Positions 47,275-56,547 of a DNA stretch of 64,000 bases are shown one piece after another. Both the position numbers and the translations under genes were made by a program. The stretch's first letter is position 1. Every line of letters starts with the position of its first letter. The notes below the pieces were generated by a model. It made no database searches and was not told the origin of the DNA. It saw only the letters and a list, made by a program, of their open reading frames with translations. The DNA comes from Pasteurella canis. GTDB taxonomy: Bacteria; Pseudomonadota; Gammaproteobacteria; Enterobacterales; Pasteurellaceae. The stretch covers positions 496,001 to 560,000 of the forward strand of contig NZ_UGTV01000015.1 of the NCBI RefSeq assembly GCF_900454865.1, given 5' to 3'.

Positions 47275-49314
47275 TTAGTTAGCAATCCCTTTATGTCTTA
47301 ATAATGCATCTAATTGTGGTTCACGACCACGGAAGCGTTTGAATAGAGTCATTGGTTCTTCTGAGCCGCCACGACTAAGAATTTCGTTTAAGAAGGATTG
47401 ACCTGTTTCTGCATTAAAAATACCGTCTTCTTCAAAACGAGAAAACGCATCTGCTGAAAGGACCTCAGCCCACAAATAGCTATAGTAGCCAGCAGCATAA
47501 CCGCCTGCAAAAATATGACTAAAACTATGTGGTGTTCTCGCCCAATCTACTCCTTTAATTACTGCAACTTTTTCCTTCACAGCTTTTAATGTTTCCAATA
47601 TTTGACCTTGTTTGTTTTGCTCAAAATGATGATGTAAGTAAAAATCAAATAAACCAAATTCTAATTGGCGAAGTACAAACATTGCAGCTTGAAAATTTTT
47701 TGCTTTTAATAACTGAGCTAGTTTTTCTTTTGGTAAAGGATCTCCAGTTTCATAATGACCAGAAATGAAATCAAGTGCTTCGGGCTCCCAGCACCAATTT
47801 TCTAAGAATTGACTTGGTAACTCTACAGCATCCCAAGGTACGCCATTAATACCAGCAACATCGGCAACATCAATTTGTGTAAGCATATGGTGAATACCGT
47901 GACCAAACTCATGGAATAATGTAGTGACTTCATCATGAGTAAATAAAGCAGGTTTGTTTCCAACAGGTGCATTGAAGTTACAGGTTAAATAAGCGACAGG
48001 TGTTTGAATTGAACTATCCGACTTTTTACGGCGACCAATACAATCGTCCATCCATGCACCGCCGCGTTTGTGTTCACGGGCATAAAGATCTAAGTAGAAA
48101 CTACCTCTCACTTGATCTTTTTCATCAATTAAATCGAAAAAACGGACATCTTTATGCCAAGTATCGATATCAAAACGTTCAACTGCACGAATATTAAAAA
48201 TACGTTTTATTAGCTCAAATAATCCACTAATGACACGGTTTTCTGGAAAATAAGGACGTAGCTCTTCATCATTGATTGAATATAAATACTGTTTTTGTTT
48301 TTCGCTGTAAAAAGCGATATCCCAGACTTCAAGTGTTTTAATATTAAATTCTGTACGACAAAATGCTTCTAATTCTTCTAACTCCTTTTTCCCCTGTTCT
48401 TTAGAGCGAATTGCCAAACTGTCTAGAAAATCGAGAACTTGTTGTGGATTTTCGGCCATTTTGGTTGCAAGAGAAAGTTCTGTGTAAGTATTGAAATCTA
48501 AGAGCTTCGCTAATTCAACACGTAGATTTAATATTTCCTCCATAATAGGACTATTATCCCATTTTCCAGCATTAGGACCTTGTTCCGAAGCACGCGTAAC
48601 AAATGCGCGGTACATTTCTTCACGTAATTCGCGATTCTCACAGTAAGTCATAACAGGTAAATAACTTGGGATTTCTAAAGTGAAGCGATATCCCATTAGC
48701 CCTTTGCTTTCTGCGGATTGCTGAGCGGCTTGTAATGCTGATTCAGGTAAACCTTGTAATTGTTTAACATCTTCAATGATTTTATCCCAGCCCATTGTAG
48801 CATCAAGGACATTATTACTAAATTGTGAAGTTAATTCAGATAAGCGAGCAGAAATTTCACCATAACGCTTTTGTTTTTCTGCTGGTAAAGAAATCCCTGA
48901 AAGCTTGAAGTCGCGTAATGCATTATCAATTGCTTTTTTCTGAGCAAGTGTATACTTTTCAAATTCAGGACTATTTTTTAATTGTTGATAGGCATTATAT
49001 AGACCTTTATGTTGTCCAACCCAAGTACTATATTCAGATAATAATGGTAAGCATGCTTGATAAGCCTCACGTAATTCAGGACTATTTTTTACTGAATTAA
49101 GATGAGAAATAGGTGACCAAGTTTTGCTAAAACGATCGCTCATTTCGGTTAATGGTAAAATGAAATTATCCCAACTAATATGTTCTTGCTGAACGAGTTG
49201 TTCGATGCTTGTACGGCAATCTTGAATAAGTTTTTCTACTGCAGGTTGAATATGTTCTGGTTTAATTTGCGAAAATGGCGGTAAACCGTCAAAAGTAAGT
49301 AATGGATTTGTCAT
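47275..49314 (-). CDS. prlC: Oligopeptidase A (M3 family)
   Basis: PrlC is a cytoplasmic zinc metallopeptidase that degrades signal peptides and other oligopeptides. The 679-aa length is normal. The zinc motif HEFGH is at residues 468-472, in the context TTLFHEFGHGIHHML. N-terminal M3 helices and a C-terminal PMTLFKRFRGREPQLDALL segment fit the family. It is divergent from ybaN. In H. influenzae, from memory, prlC, an OppA-like gene, ribA and pgpB are also neighbours. Confidence 0.95.
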   Translation of the reverse strand: MTNPLLTFDGLPPFSQIKPEHIQPAVEKLIQDCRTSIEQLVQQEHISWDNFILPLTEMSDRFSKTWSPISHLNSVKNSPELREAYQACLPLLSEYSTWVGQHKGLYNAYQQLKNSPEFEKYTLAQKKAIDNALRDFKLSGISLPAEKQKRYGEISARLSELTSQFSNNVLDATMGWDKIIEDVKQLQGLPESALQAAQQSAESKGLMGYRFTLEIPSYLPVMTYCENRELREEMYRAFVTRASEQGPNAGKWDNSPIMEEILNLRVELAKLLDFNTYTELSLATKMAENPQQVLDFLDSLAIRSKEQGKKELEELEAFCRTEFNIKTLEVWDIAFYSEKQKQYLYSINDEELRPYFPENRVISGLFELIKRIFNIRAVERFDIDTWHKDVRFFDLIDEKDQVRGSFYLDLYAREHKRGGAWMDDCIGRRKKSDSSIQTPVAYLTCNFNAPVGNKPALFTHDEVTTLFHEFGHGIHHMLTQIDVADVAGINGVPWDAVELPSQFLENWCWEPEALDFISGHYETGDPLPKEKLAQLLKAKNFQAAMFVLRQLEFGLFDFYLHHHFEQNKQGQILETLKAVKEKVAVIKGVDWARTPHSFSHIFAGGYAAGYYSYLWAEVLSADAFSRFEEDGIFNAETGQSFLNEILSRGGSEEPMTLFKRFRGREPQLDALLRHKGIAN

Positions 49315-49397
49315 GATATTCCTTTTAAATAAAAGTGATTTTTATTATATGGGGCAAAATTTTATAATATCCAGCTTGAAAAAGCGAAAAAATTGTA

Positions 49398-49416
49398 GAT
49401 AATTGAGAATCGTTTT
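49398..49416. promoter_or_regulatory. Possible Fur box upstream of ybaN
   Basis: GATAATTGAGAATCGTTT contains two overlapping Fur-like hexamers (GATAAT, GAGAAT) but a poor third one. It lies about 20 bp before the ybaN start codon. The match is suggestive only. Confidence 0.3.
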
Positions 49417-49433
49417 TATTCAAAGGGATCGTT

Positions 49434-49796
49434 ATGAAGGCAGTTTATATTTTATTAGGCTTTATTTTTCTCGGTTTAGGTATATTAGGTATTATTTTAC
49501 CATTACTACCAGCAACGCCATTTTTATTATTGACATTATTCTTTTTTGCAAAGGGGTCAGATCGTTTACATGATTGGTTTTTGCAAACTAAACTTTATAA
49601 TAAACATCTTAAATCTTTTAAAGAAGATCGTTCTCTAAGTCAAAAATCGAAATTTTGGATTTTACTATTTGCTACCGCGATGTTGTCGATCGGTTTTTAT
49701 TTTACACCAAGTATGATTGGAAGAACGATTATTATATTAGTTTTATTGACTAAGTATTGGTTCTTTTTCTTTTGGATTAAAACCGCTAAGCAATAA
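49434..49796 (+). CDS. ybaN: YbaN-like DUF454 inner-membrane protein
   Basis: This 120-aa protein has an N-terminal helix pair (LGFIFLGLGILGIILPLLPATPFLLLTLFFFA region, residues 6-39). A short soluble part (DRLHDWFLQTKLYNKHLKSF) is followed by two C-terminal helices. The LPATPFLLL and WFLQTKLYN segments are the DUF454 signature. The function is unknown. It is preceded by a possible Fur-like site and followed closely by an OppA-like gene. Confidence 0.85.
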   Translation: MKAVYILLGFIFLGLGILGIILPLLPATPFLLLTLFFFAKGSDRLHDWFLQTKLYNKHLKSFKEDRSLSQKSKFWILLFATAMLSIGFYFTPSMIGRTIIILVLLTKYWFFFFWIKTAKQ

Positions 49797-49853
49797 TTGG
49801 TATTCGCTAAACATTGTTTGTATAATGTACATTATTTCATTGGAATTTATTTA

Positions 49854-51437
49854 ATGTTTAGCCACTCTAGCTTGTTTTTTCTTTTAAAAATAAACCGTAT
49901 TTTATGTGTTAAAAGTGCGGTCTTATTTTTTATAGTTTCCTGTTTATCTGCTTGTGATCCTAAACCAAGCCAATCTGAATCAGATGCTCAAGTAACGACC
50001 TCTACTCTATCTATCGATAGAACACCGACAAGAGAGTTATTAACTCGCGGCGTATATCATGATTTATTACTTAACCCTCATTCGATCACAAATACTGAAC
50101 AAAATGTATTTTTGCGAGATTTATTAGAAGGATTGACTGCTTATGATGCAATGGGAAATATCATCCCTGCGGTTGCACAAAGTTGGCAAACAGAAGATTA
50201 TAAAGCATGGATTTTTCTATTACGCGATGGTATTCGTTGGTCAAATGGTGATCTTTTAAGTGCACAAGATTTTGTAGCAAGTTGGCAAGCATTAGCACGC
50301 TCTAATAGTCAATTAAAATCCTATTTACGCTTTTTAAATTTAGCAAATAGCCAAGCCGTCATTGAGGGTAATATGGCTGTAGATCAGCTTGGTGTTGAGG
50401 CTATTGCCGAAAATATCTTACGCATTCAGCTTGATAAGCCTACACCTCATCTTCCAGCTATGTTAGCTCACGTAGTACTTTTACCAAATTATCAAAAACA
50501 AACAAGCGAATTTATTGGTAATGGTGCTTATCGTTTAGTAAATCAGCAGGGTAATTTAATTCATTTAGAAAAAAATTATAACTATTGGGCTAGTGAGAAA
50601 GTATCGTTTAAATTTGTTGATTATCAAAAATTAAACAATACTGAATCGGTATCTGATTTAGATATTGTCTTTGAACCTAAAAATTTACCTATAGAAATAC
50701 AATATTTTCCTCAGCTTTGTACTTATTATTACGAATTCAACTTAGCCGATCCACTTTTAAAACACCATTCGGTACGTAAAGCACTAACCTCAATGATTTC
50801 TAGTAGGCGTATTGTGCAAGATGTAGCGCCTCAAATGCAGACAACTACACATTTTTTACCACATTCCATGCGAATGGAATCCGATTTAGCTTGGCAGCCT
50901 GTTGTCATGGAGCAATTACTTGAGCAAAATGGAATCACTGAAAAATCGCCATTACAATTAAAATTAACTTATGATCAAGATAATTTGCACAATAATATTG
51001 CACAACGTTTAGTTCGAATGTGGTCTCAGTCAGATATGATTCGAATAAGCGCAGAACCTGTGTCTAGGCAACAGCTTTTAGAAAAGCGAGAAAAAGGTGA
51101 TTTTCAACTCATTCGCTCAGGATGGTGTGCTGACTATAATGAACCTTCAGCTTTCTTACATTCATTCTATTCTCATTCTCCTGATAATAAGATCTCTTAT
51201 CGTAATGCAGATATTGATAAGTTATTAGAAACAACACTTCGACCTCAACCAGAAGCAGAAAGACAAGCATTGTATGATCAGATTGCGGAACAACTACAGC
51301 AAGAGAATGTCGTATTACCCATTTTCCAATATACAAAACCAATATTTATTCATTCAACAATAGTTGGTTATCATACTAATAATCCGACAGGTATCATTTA
51401 TAGTAAGGATTTATATCGTAAGGTGAATAGCAAGTGA
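49854..51437 (+). CDS. OppA-like peptide-binding lipoprotein (SBP family 5)
   Basis: This 527-aa extracytoplasmic substrate-binding protein is of the OppA/MppA type. An N-terminal hydrophobic stretch ends in the lipobox LSAC near residue 33. The family-5 signature segments include FLRDLLEGLTAYDAMGN and WIFLLRDGIRWSNGDLLSAQDFVASW, and the C-terminal half has the usual DYNEPSAFLH. The usual permease and ATPase genes are not adjacent, so it is an orphan binding protein. I took the ATG at 49854. An exact uptake signal lies within its leader (49913-49921). The early part of the leader is unusually long for a lipoprotein. Confidence 0.85.
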   Translation: MFSHSSLFFLLKINRILCVKSAVLFFIVSCLSACDPKPSQSESDAQVTTSTLSIDRTPTRELLTRGVYHDLLLNPHSITNTEQNVFLRDLLEGLTAYDAMGNIIPAVAQSWQTEDYKAWIFLLRDGIRWSNGDLLSAQDFVASWQALARSNSQLKSYLRFLNLANSQAVIEGNMAVDQLGVEAIAENILRIQLDKPTPHLPAMLAHVVLLPNYQKQTSEFIGNGAYRLVNQQGNLIHLEKNYNYWASEKVSFKFVDYQKLNNTESVSDLDIVFEPKNLPIEIQYFPQLCTYYYEFNLADPLLKHHSVRKALTSMISSRRIVQDVAPQMQTTTHFLPHSMRMESDLAWQPVVMEQLLEQNGITEKSPLQLKLTYDQDNLHNNIAQRLVRMWSQSDMIRISAEPVSRQQLLEKREKGDFQLIRSGWCADYNEPSAFLHSFYSHSPDNKISYRNADIDKLLETTLRPQPEAERQALYDQIAEQLQQENVVLPIFQYTKPIFIHSTIVGYHTNNPTGIIYSKDLYRKVNSK

Positions 51438-51496
51438 GTTAAAACGTGGTCGTTTAGTTAATGTTTCGCCTACGCGAGTGCGTAGGCGAAAGTGTT

Positions 51497-52156
51497 TTAG
51501 TCTTCTTTAGTGGGAATTTCTTCTGAACAATATGGACATTCAAGTAAATGTTTTTGTTGATTGTGAACAATAAAATGCCCCATTTTTTTTGCTTTAGTAT
51601 CAAGATATTCAGTATTGTAGCGATTTTCTCCTACATTTAATGCGACCCGTTCAGTAATATTGATTCCTGCTTTTTTCATTGTTTCAATTTTATTAGGGTT
51701 GTTAGTGAGTAAACGTACTTTTTTGATCCCAAGCAAATCAAACATATCCGCACAAACTTCAAAATTCCGTTCATCCGCAGCAAAGCCAAGAGCAAGGTTT
51801 GCTTCAATTGTATCCATTCCTTTGTCTTGTAATGCATAAGCACGGATTTTATTGATTAATCCAATACCGCGCCCTTCTTCGCGATGATAGATTAGAACAC
51901 CTTTCCCTTCTTGGCTAATCTGGCGTAATGCGGCCGCTAATTGAAAACCGCAATCACATTTTAAGCTATGTAATGCATCACCTGTTAAACATTCTGAATG
52001 AATACGTGCAAGAACAGGTTCATTGCTGTTTTCTACATCGCCTAGTACAAGGGCAACATGCTCTTTTTTCGTGTCTGGAAATTCAAAACCGACGATTTTA
52101 AATATGCCAAATTCTGTTGGCAAATTGGCTTCGGTAACTCGTTGAATTTTTGCCAT
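51497..52156 (-). CDS. ribA: GTP cyclohydrolase II
   Basis: RibA opens GTP to 2,5-diamino-6-ribosylamino-pyrimidinone phosphate in riboflavin synthesis. The protein is 219 aa from the ATG at 52156; a TTG two codons earlier is less likely. The zinc-binding cysteines are Cys56, Cys67 and Cys69 ([18 protein letters not shown]). The active-site segment [11 protein letters not shown] and the late [13 protein letters not shown] are intact. A C-terminal tail with CPYC is longer than in E. coli. The 5' end faces pgpB with a 75-bp gap. Confidence 0.95.
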   Translation of the reverse strand: MAKIQRVTEANLPTEFGIFKIVGFEFPDTKKEHVALVLGDVENSNEPVLARIHSECLTGDALHSLKCDCGFQLAAALRQISQEGKGVLIYHREEGRGIGLINKIRAYALQDKGMDTIEANLALGFAADERNFEVCADMFDLLGIKKVRLLTNNPNKIETMKKAGINITERVALNVGENRYNTEYLDTKAKKMGHFIVHNQQKHLLECPYCSEEIPTKED

Positions 52157-52231
52157 AATCAATCCTTATTCTTTTACACTTTATCTGATAGAATGTCGCT
52201 CTTTCAGATTATCAATCTTATGGTCGTCAAT

Positions 52232-52957
52232 ATGTTAAAAAGATTGTCATTATATACCTTATTGCTTTGTATTGTCCCTTTTTTTGCTTGGATTTTTACA
52301 TGGCAATGGGATAACAAAGATTTAATGACTGATTATGATTATCCGCTTTATGTTTTGACAGAAACAGGTAGTGTGCCTTACGCAGTCATTACTTGTGGAG
52401 TCTTTACATTACTGTTTTTTCCTTTATTTCATAATAAAAAGCAATGGATACTTGGTGTTGTTGTAATGGCATTTTCAGTCATTTTGACACAGGGAATTAA
52501 AAGTGGTTTGAAAACAATTTTTTCAGAGCCTCGTCCTTATGTCGTTTATATTGCAGAAGAAGCTGGCATTACAGTTGAGCATTTTTATGCACAAGACCGT
52601 AAAATCCGTTCTCAATTTGTTGATCAATTTTATCAAGCGAGATCAGATATTCCTACTTGGTTAAAAGGACATTATGAAAAGGAAGTCGGCTATGCTTTTC
52701 CTTCAGGGCATACGATTTTTGCTGCAACTTGGTTAATGCTCGCCGTTGGATTTGTCCATTTGTTAGGAGTTCGCTCTTTAGGTGCAAAGTTACTAGTAGT
52801 TACAACTGCAATTTGGGCGGTCTTTATGTTATTTAGTCGGTTACGTTTTGGTATGCATTATCCAATAGACTTATTCGTTAGTACACTAATTGCTTTTCTG
52901 GTCCATTGGGCTATTTTTGCGTTTTTGTATAAAAAAGCGATTTTTATCAATAAATAA
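52232..52957 (+). CDS. pgpB: Phosphatidylglycerophosphatase B / PAP2-family phosphatase
   Basis: This inner-membrane lipid phosphatase acts on phosphatidylglycerophosphate and undecaprenyl pyrophosphate. The protein is 241 aa from the ATG at 52232; an upstream in-frame ATG at 52220 is possible. The PAP2 motifs are KTIFSEPRP (C1), PSGH in [10 protein letters not shown] (C2) and [13 protein letters not shown] (C3). The first part has two hydrophobic helices. It precedes nagK by 50 bp and may be cotranscribed with it. Confidence 0.93.
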   Translation: MLKRLSLYTLLLCIVPFFAWIFTWQWDNKDLMTDYDYPLYVLTETGSVPYAVITCGVFTLLFFPLFHNKKQWILGVVVMAFSVILTQGIKSGLKTIFSEPRPYVVYIAEEAGITVEHFYAQDRKIRSQFVDQFYQARSDIPTWLKGHYEKEVGYAFPSGHTIFAATWLMLAVGFVHLLGVRSLGAKLLVVTTAIWAVFMLFSRLRFGMHYPIDLFVSTLIAFLVHWAIFAFLYKKAIFINK

Positions 52958-53007
52958 AAATAAAAGAATCGTTAAAATCAAGATTATTTTTTGTGAGTGA
53001 GGTGAAA

Positions 53008-53922
53008 ATGTTATACGGGTTTGATATTGGTGGTACAAAAATAGAGCTTGCTGTATTTAATGAAAAATTGGAAAAACTTTATAGTGAACGAGTAGAAACA
53101 CCAAAAGAAAGCTATGAAGAGTGGTTAAGTACAATTGTTTCTTTAGTACAAAAAGCAGATGAAATGTTTAATTGTAAAGGCTCAGTAGGATTAGGTATAC
53201 CTGGCTTTGTTAATCCAACGACGGGTATCGCTGAAATTGTTAATATTCGTGCAGCAGATCATAAGCCTATTTTACAAGATCTTTCAGCTCGTCTTAGTCG
53301 TGAAGTACGTGCTGAAAATGATGCTAACTGTTTTGCACTTTCTGAAGCATGGGACGAGGATAATGCTCAATACTCTAGTGTATTAGGTCTTATTCTTGGT
53401 ACTGGTTTTGGCGGTGGTTTGATTTTTAATGGTAAGATTCACTCGGGACAAACAGGGATGGCTGGCGAATTAGGTCATATCCAATTAAATTATCATGCAT
53501 TACAGTTATTAGGCTGGGATAATGCACCTATCTATGATTGTGGGTGTGGTAATCGTGCTTGTTTAGATACTTATTTATCTGGTCGCGGTTTTGAGATGCT
53601 TTACCGTGATTTACAAGGAGAAGCATTAAGTGCAAAAGAAATTATTCAGCGTTTTTATGCTAATGATGAGAGTGCGGTCAAGTTTGTGACACTTTTTATT
53701 GAGCTTTGTGCTGTTTCTATTGCGAATATTATTACGATTTTAGATCCAGATGTGATCGTACTGGGTGGTGGACTTTCTAATTTTGATCATCTTTATGAAG
53801 CATTACCAAAAGCGTTACCACCTCATTTATTACGTAGTGCTAAAATTCCATTGATTAAAAAAGCCAAATATGGTGATTCTGGTGGAGTACGAGGTGCTGC
53901 TGCCTTATTTTTAACTAAATAA
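53008..53922 (+). CDS. nagK: N-acetyl-D-glucosamine kinase (ROK family)
   Basis: NagK phosphorylates GlcNAc released from cell-wall recycling or scavenging. The protein is 304 aa from the ATG at 53008, with GAGG upstream; a GTG five codons earlier is possible. The ATP/sugar motif DIGGTK is at 6-11, ENDANCF lies near 105-111, and the zinc site [19 protein letters not shown] has the ROK CxCGxxGC pattern in variant form. The RGFEML and LSAKEI segments match NagK rather than glucokinase. NagC at 43.9 kb is the likely regulator of the wider pathway. Confidence 0.9.
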   Translation: MLYGFDIGGTKIELAVFNEKLEKLYSERVETPKESYEEWLSTIVSLVQKADEMFNCKGSVGLGIPGFVNPTTGIAEIVNIRAADHKPILQDLSARLSREVRAENDANCFALSEAWDEDNAQYSSVLGLILGTGFGGGLIFNGKIHSGQTGMAGELGHIQLNYHALQLLGWDNAPIYDCGCGNRACLDTYLSGRGFEMLYRDLQGEALSAKEIIQRFYANDESAVKFVTLFIELCAVSIANIITILDPDVIVLGGGLSNFDHLYEALPKALPPHLLRSAKIPLIKKAKYGDSGGVRGAAALFLTK

Positions 53923-53930
53923 TATGAGAG

Positions 53931-53963
53931 AAATAACGAAGTAAAATACTTCGTTATTTTTGC
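53931..53963 (+). terminator. Terminator of nagK
   Basis: The stem AAATAACGAAGTA / TACTTCGTTATTT has a three-base loop and is followed by TTGCTC. It begins eight bases after the stop codon. Confidence 0.85.
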
Positions 53964-54060
53964 TCAAGCTGACTTATTTTGATAAAAGTGGAAATTTTAT
54001 TCAAAAATTGATTAAAGTTCGTTAAAATGAAAAGCTATTTTATTCTTTTAAGGAAACTTT

Positions 54061-54753
54061 ATGCGCCAATATTGTACTAGAGCTGTTTTATTTTCTTCTG
54101 TATTAGCTTTATTCGCTTGTAGTCATTTACCCGAAACAAGTACACGTGATGTGAGTGTCGTTTCTGCACAAGCAGCAACACAAGCATTAGGTATCGATTT
54201 AGCCAGTTTAGAGCAAAAAGCAACAACATTACGGACATTTGAGTATATATACAATAATGAACGCTATCTCGCTTATTTAAGTACACATCCAGAATTTATT
54301 CGTGTTCAAAAAGATAGTAATGTGAGTAAGTTTTTCTATCAAACAGGTAAATTAGCTGTTGTACAAGATGCAACAGGTGTTTACCAATTTGATCATGTGG
54401 GCAAATTGATTAAGGCTGTGAATATAAAAGGTCAAAAAATTGATATTAGCTCAGAAAAACAAAGTGAGTTATTGACGCAAGGTAAGAAATTACTCAAAAT
54501 TCTGGGAAATAATAAAGCTGATGCTAGTGCTAGTCGTATTAATACAGGAAGTGACGCAAAAGTAAACTATTTATGTATTGCTAAAATTCAGCAAGTCGCA
54601 CAAACTAATCGTGTTTTCCGTAGTCCAGAAAATGCGGTTGTCACCGCGACTAATATTAAAGCAACAGTACGTTTAAATGGTACACAATACTACACAATGG
54701 AATGTCAGCTAGCTAATGATAAAGTCAGCAAATTGAGCTTAATAAAAAAATAA
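54061..54753 (+). CDS. Putative lipoprotein, unknown function
   Basis: This 230-aa protein has a signal peptide ending in LFACSH with the lipid-acceptor Cys20. The mature part has two halves, with YIYNNERYLAYLSTHPEFIRV near 62-82 and a Cys pair (YLCIAKI, YTMECQLA) in the C-terminal third that may form a disulfide in the periplasm. I do not recognise the family. TTAAGGAAACTTT gives a good ribosome binding site. It stands alone between two terminators. Confidence 0.78.
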   Translation: MRQYCTRAVLFSSVLALFACSHLPETSTRDVSVVSAQAATQALGIDLASLEQKATTLRTFEYIYNNERYLAYLSTHPEFIRVQKDSNVSKFFYQTGKLAVVQDATGVYQFDHVGKLIKAVNIKGQKIDISSEKQSELLTQGKKLLKILGNNKADASASRINTGSDAKVNYLCIAKIQQVAQTNRVFRSPENAVVTATNIKATVRLNGTQYYTMECQLANDKVSKLSLIKK

Positions 54754-54770
54754 ATGATGGATTATGAAGT

Positions 54771-54804
54771 AAAGTGCGGTTGATTATCACCGCACTTTCT
54801 TGTT
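54771..54804 (+). terminator. Terminator made of an inverted uptake-signal pair
   Basis: AAAGTGCGGT / ACCGCACTTT forms a 10-bp stem with an eight-base loop and is followed by CTTGTTT. Both arms hold exact uptake-signal cores. It lies 18 bp after the lipoprotein stop. Confidence 0.85.
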
Positions 54805-54825
54805 TAAGAAAAGGAAAATAGAGAA

Positions 54826-55569
54826 ATGGAATCGATAGACATAACTTTTGAAGCGTATGTTAAACATTTATTTGCAAATCATAAAGGAACAAGAATTTAT
54901 CGATTTGAATATTTTGGTCAACATTTCTGGTTAAAGCAACCAGAACAGCTTAAAGGAATTTGGAAATTATTAAAACCTAATCCGAAAACGTCTTTTCAGC
55001 AAGAAATTCAAACACTACGTTATTTTGAATCCGTTGATGCACCAGTGCCCATGCTGCACTTATATAATGAAGATTTTTTCGTATTAGAAGATGTTGGAAG
55101 AACTGCTATTGATTGGCAAGAAGATCCTACTGTATCTACAGAATTAAAGCAGACAATCTTATCTGATTGCATAAAAGCACTCATTGAATTGCATGAAAAA
55201 GATTTAATTCATGGGCGGCCCGTGTTAAGAGATATGACATGGCAAGATAGAAAAGTGAACTTTTTGGATTTCGAGGCTCATATATATCATAAAGAAAAAA
55301 TTACATGGGATAAAGCGCGTGATGTAATCATTTTTTTACATGGATTGTGTCGTTCAAAAGTAATTTCAGATCAAGAAGTGAAACGCTTAATTCAAGTTTA
55401 TATTGAATTAGGTAATGCTGAGGTATGGCAATTAGTATGCGATACACTGCGCAAGTATCGCTTTATTTATTATCTTTTGTTACCATTTAAACCAGTTGCA
55501 AAAACAGATTTAAGTGCCGTTTATCGTTTGTTTGAAAATGTGTCTGCTCAACTTGAAGAGGAGAAGTAA
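54826..55569 (+). CDS. Protein-kinase-fold protein, LPS-kinase-like
   Basis: This 247-aa protein has the layout of the small bacterial kinases that act on LPS core sugars (RfaP/WaaY/KdkA-like) and of RIO-like kinases. Lys37 (FWLKQPE) may be the ATP-binding lysine. An acidic QEIQTLRYFES helix (59-69) is followed by the catalytic-loop-like HGRPVLRD (129-136) and DFE (148-150) in place of DFG. The substrate is unknown. It is preceded by a good ribosome binding site (AAGGAAA) and forms a unit with the tiny lipoprotein gene that starts two bases after its stop. Confidence 0.68.
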   Translation: MESIDITFEAYVKHLFANHKGTRIYRFEYFGQHFWLKQPEQLKGIWKLLKPNPKTSFQQEIQTLRYFESVDAPVPMLHLYNEDFFVLEDVGRTAIDWQEDPTVSTELKQTILSDCIKALIELHEKDLIHGRPVLRDMTWQDRKVNFLDFEAHIYHKEKITWDKARDVIIFLHGLCRSKVISDQEVKRLIQVYIELGNAEVWQLVCDTLRKYRFIYYLLLPFKPVAKTDLSAVYRLFENVSAQLEEEK

Positions 55570-55570
55570 T

Positions 55571-55705
55571 ATGAAAAAAAACATTATGATGATTATAATG
55601 AGTCTTATTATTTCAGGTTGCGCTATTGGTGGTAGTGTGAATGCTGGTGGAGGAAGTAGCGGTATAGGGGTTGGTATCGGTATTGGTACGGGTGTTCGTT
55701 TTTAA
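55571..55705 (+). CDS. Tiny Gly-rich lipoprotein
   Basis: This 44-aa predicted lipoprotein has a signal peptide MKKNIMMIIMSLIISGC with lipobox ISGC at Cys17. The mature part, AIGGSVNAGGGSSG plus alternating GIGVGIGIGTGVRF, has an alternating Gly/hydrophobic pattern and ends in Phe, like an outer-membrane beta-strand. AGAGGAGAAG at the end of the preceding gene is its ribosome binding site, so the two genes are coupled. The function is unknown. Confidence 0.7.
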   Translation: MKKNIMMIIMSLIISGCAIGGSVNAGGGSSGIGVGIGIGTGVRF

Positions 55706-55766
55706 CGAAAAGAGCGGTTAATTTTGTGTGATTTTTTGAAAAAATACAAAAAATATGAATTAAAAC

Positions 55767-55794
55767 TTGCTATTTTAACTAAATTATCTATAAT
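55767..55794 (+). promoter_or_regulatory. Promoter of the metY-rimP-nusA-infB operon
   Basis: TTGCTA (55767-55772) and the consensus TATAAT (55789-55794) are spaced 16 bp apart. The predicted start is about ten bases before the tRNA. Confidence 0.8.
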
Positions 55795-55810
55795 GCTGAC
55801 ATATTTCGGA

Positions 55811-55887
55811 CGCGGGGTGGAGCAGCTTGGTAGCTCGTCGGGCTCATAACCCGAAGGCCGTCGGTTCAAATCCGGCCCCCGCAACCA
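55811..55887 (+). tRNA. metY: tRNA-fMet (CAT), initiator
   Basis: This 77-nt tRNA has the initiator hallmarks: a C1-A72 mismatch at the acceptor end (CGCGGGG / CCCCGCA) and three G-C pairs (GGG/CCC) flanking the anticodon loop CTCATAA. Its place before rimP-nusA-infB matches E. coli metY. Confidence 0.97.
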
Positions 55888-56073
55888 CTTTACAGACAGT
55901 TCAGTAAAGAAGCCCCTAAATGATGGGGTTTTTTCGTATCTGAATGGAGATTTTTTGATGTAAGGACTGGACAAACGAGTCCTTTTTTTACGTCTAAAAT
56001 TTGAGGTTAACAGTATAAAAAAGATACTAGTGTTAGTGTGTTAGCTTCATAATGAATTTAAGAGGATTTTCTT

Positions 56074-56529
56074 TTGGCAAGTTTAGAACAAAAGTTACAA
56101 GAATTATTACAAGAATCTGTTGAAGATTTAGGCTGTGAACTTTGGGGAATCGAATGCCAACGTTCAGGTAAATATTTAACAGTTCGTTTATATATTGATA
56201 AAGAAGGTGGTGTAACTGTGGAAGATTGTGCAGATGTAAGCCGCCAAGTGAGTGCACTTCTTGATGTCGAAGACCCAATTAGTGATAAATATAATTTAGA
56301 GGTTTCTTCACCAGGGTTAGATAGAGCATTGTTTACTCTAGAACAATATCAACGCTATATCGGTGAAGATATTGCAGTACATCTGCGTATTCCCGTGTTA
56401 GAACGTCGTAAATGGCAGGGTAAATTAGAGAAAATTGAGAACGATATGCTGACGATAATTGTAGATGGTCAGGAGCAAGTTTTAGTGTTTGGCAATATTC
56501 AAAAAGCCAATATTATTCCTAAATTCTAA
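56074..56529 (+). CDS. rimP: Ribosome maturation factor RimP
   Basis: RimP helps assemble the 30S subunit. The 151-aa length is normal. The start is TTG at 56074 with AAGAGGA seven bases upstream; no ATG gives a better frame. The N-terminal domain has [16 protein letters not shown] (17-32) and the segment [20 protein letters not shown], and the [11 protein letters not shown] motif (about 85-95) is typical. The non-ATG start may limit its level relative to nusA. Confidence 0.94.
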   Translation: MASLEQKLQELLQESVEDLGCELWGIECQRSGKYLTVRLYIDKEGGVTVEDCADVSRQVSALLDVEDPISDKYNLEVSSPGLDRALFTLEQYQRYIGEDIAVHLRIPVLERRKWQGKLEKIENDMLTIIVDGQEQVLVFGNIQKANIIPKF

Positions 56530-56547
56530 AAAGGAGCGAACAGAGCA

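Noticed and set aside
55702..55974. Minus-strand ORF of 90 aa over the initiator tRNA
   Set aside because: The peptide RGPDLNRRPSGYEPDELPSC is a typical antisense-tRNA artefact.
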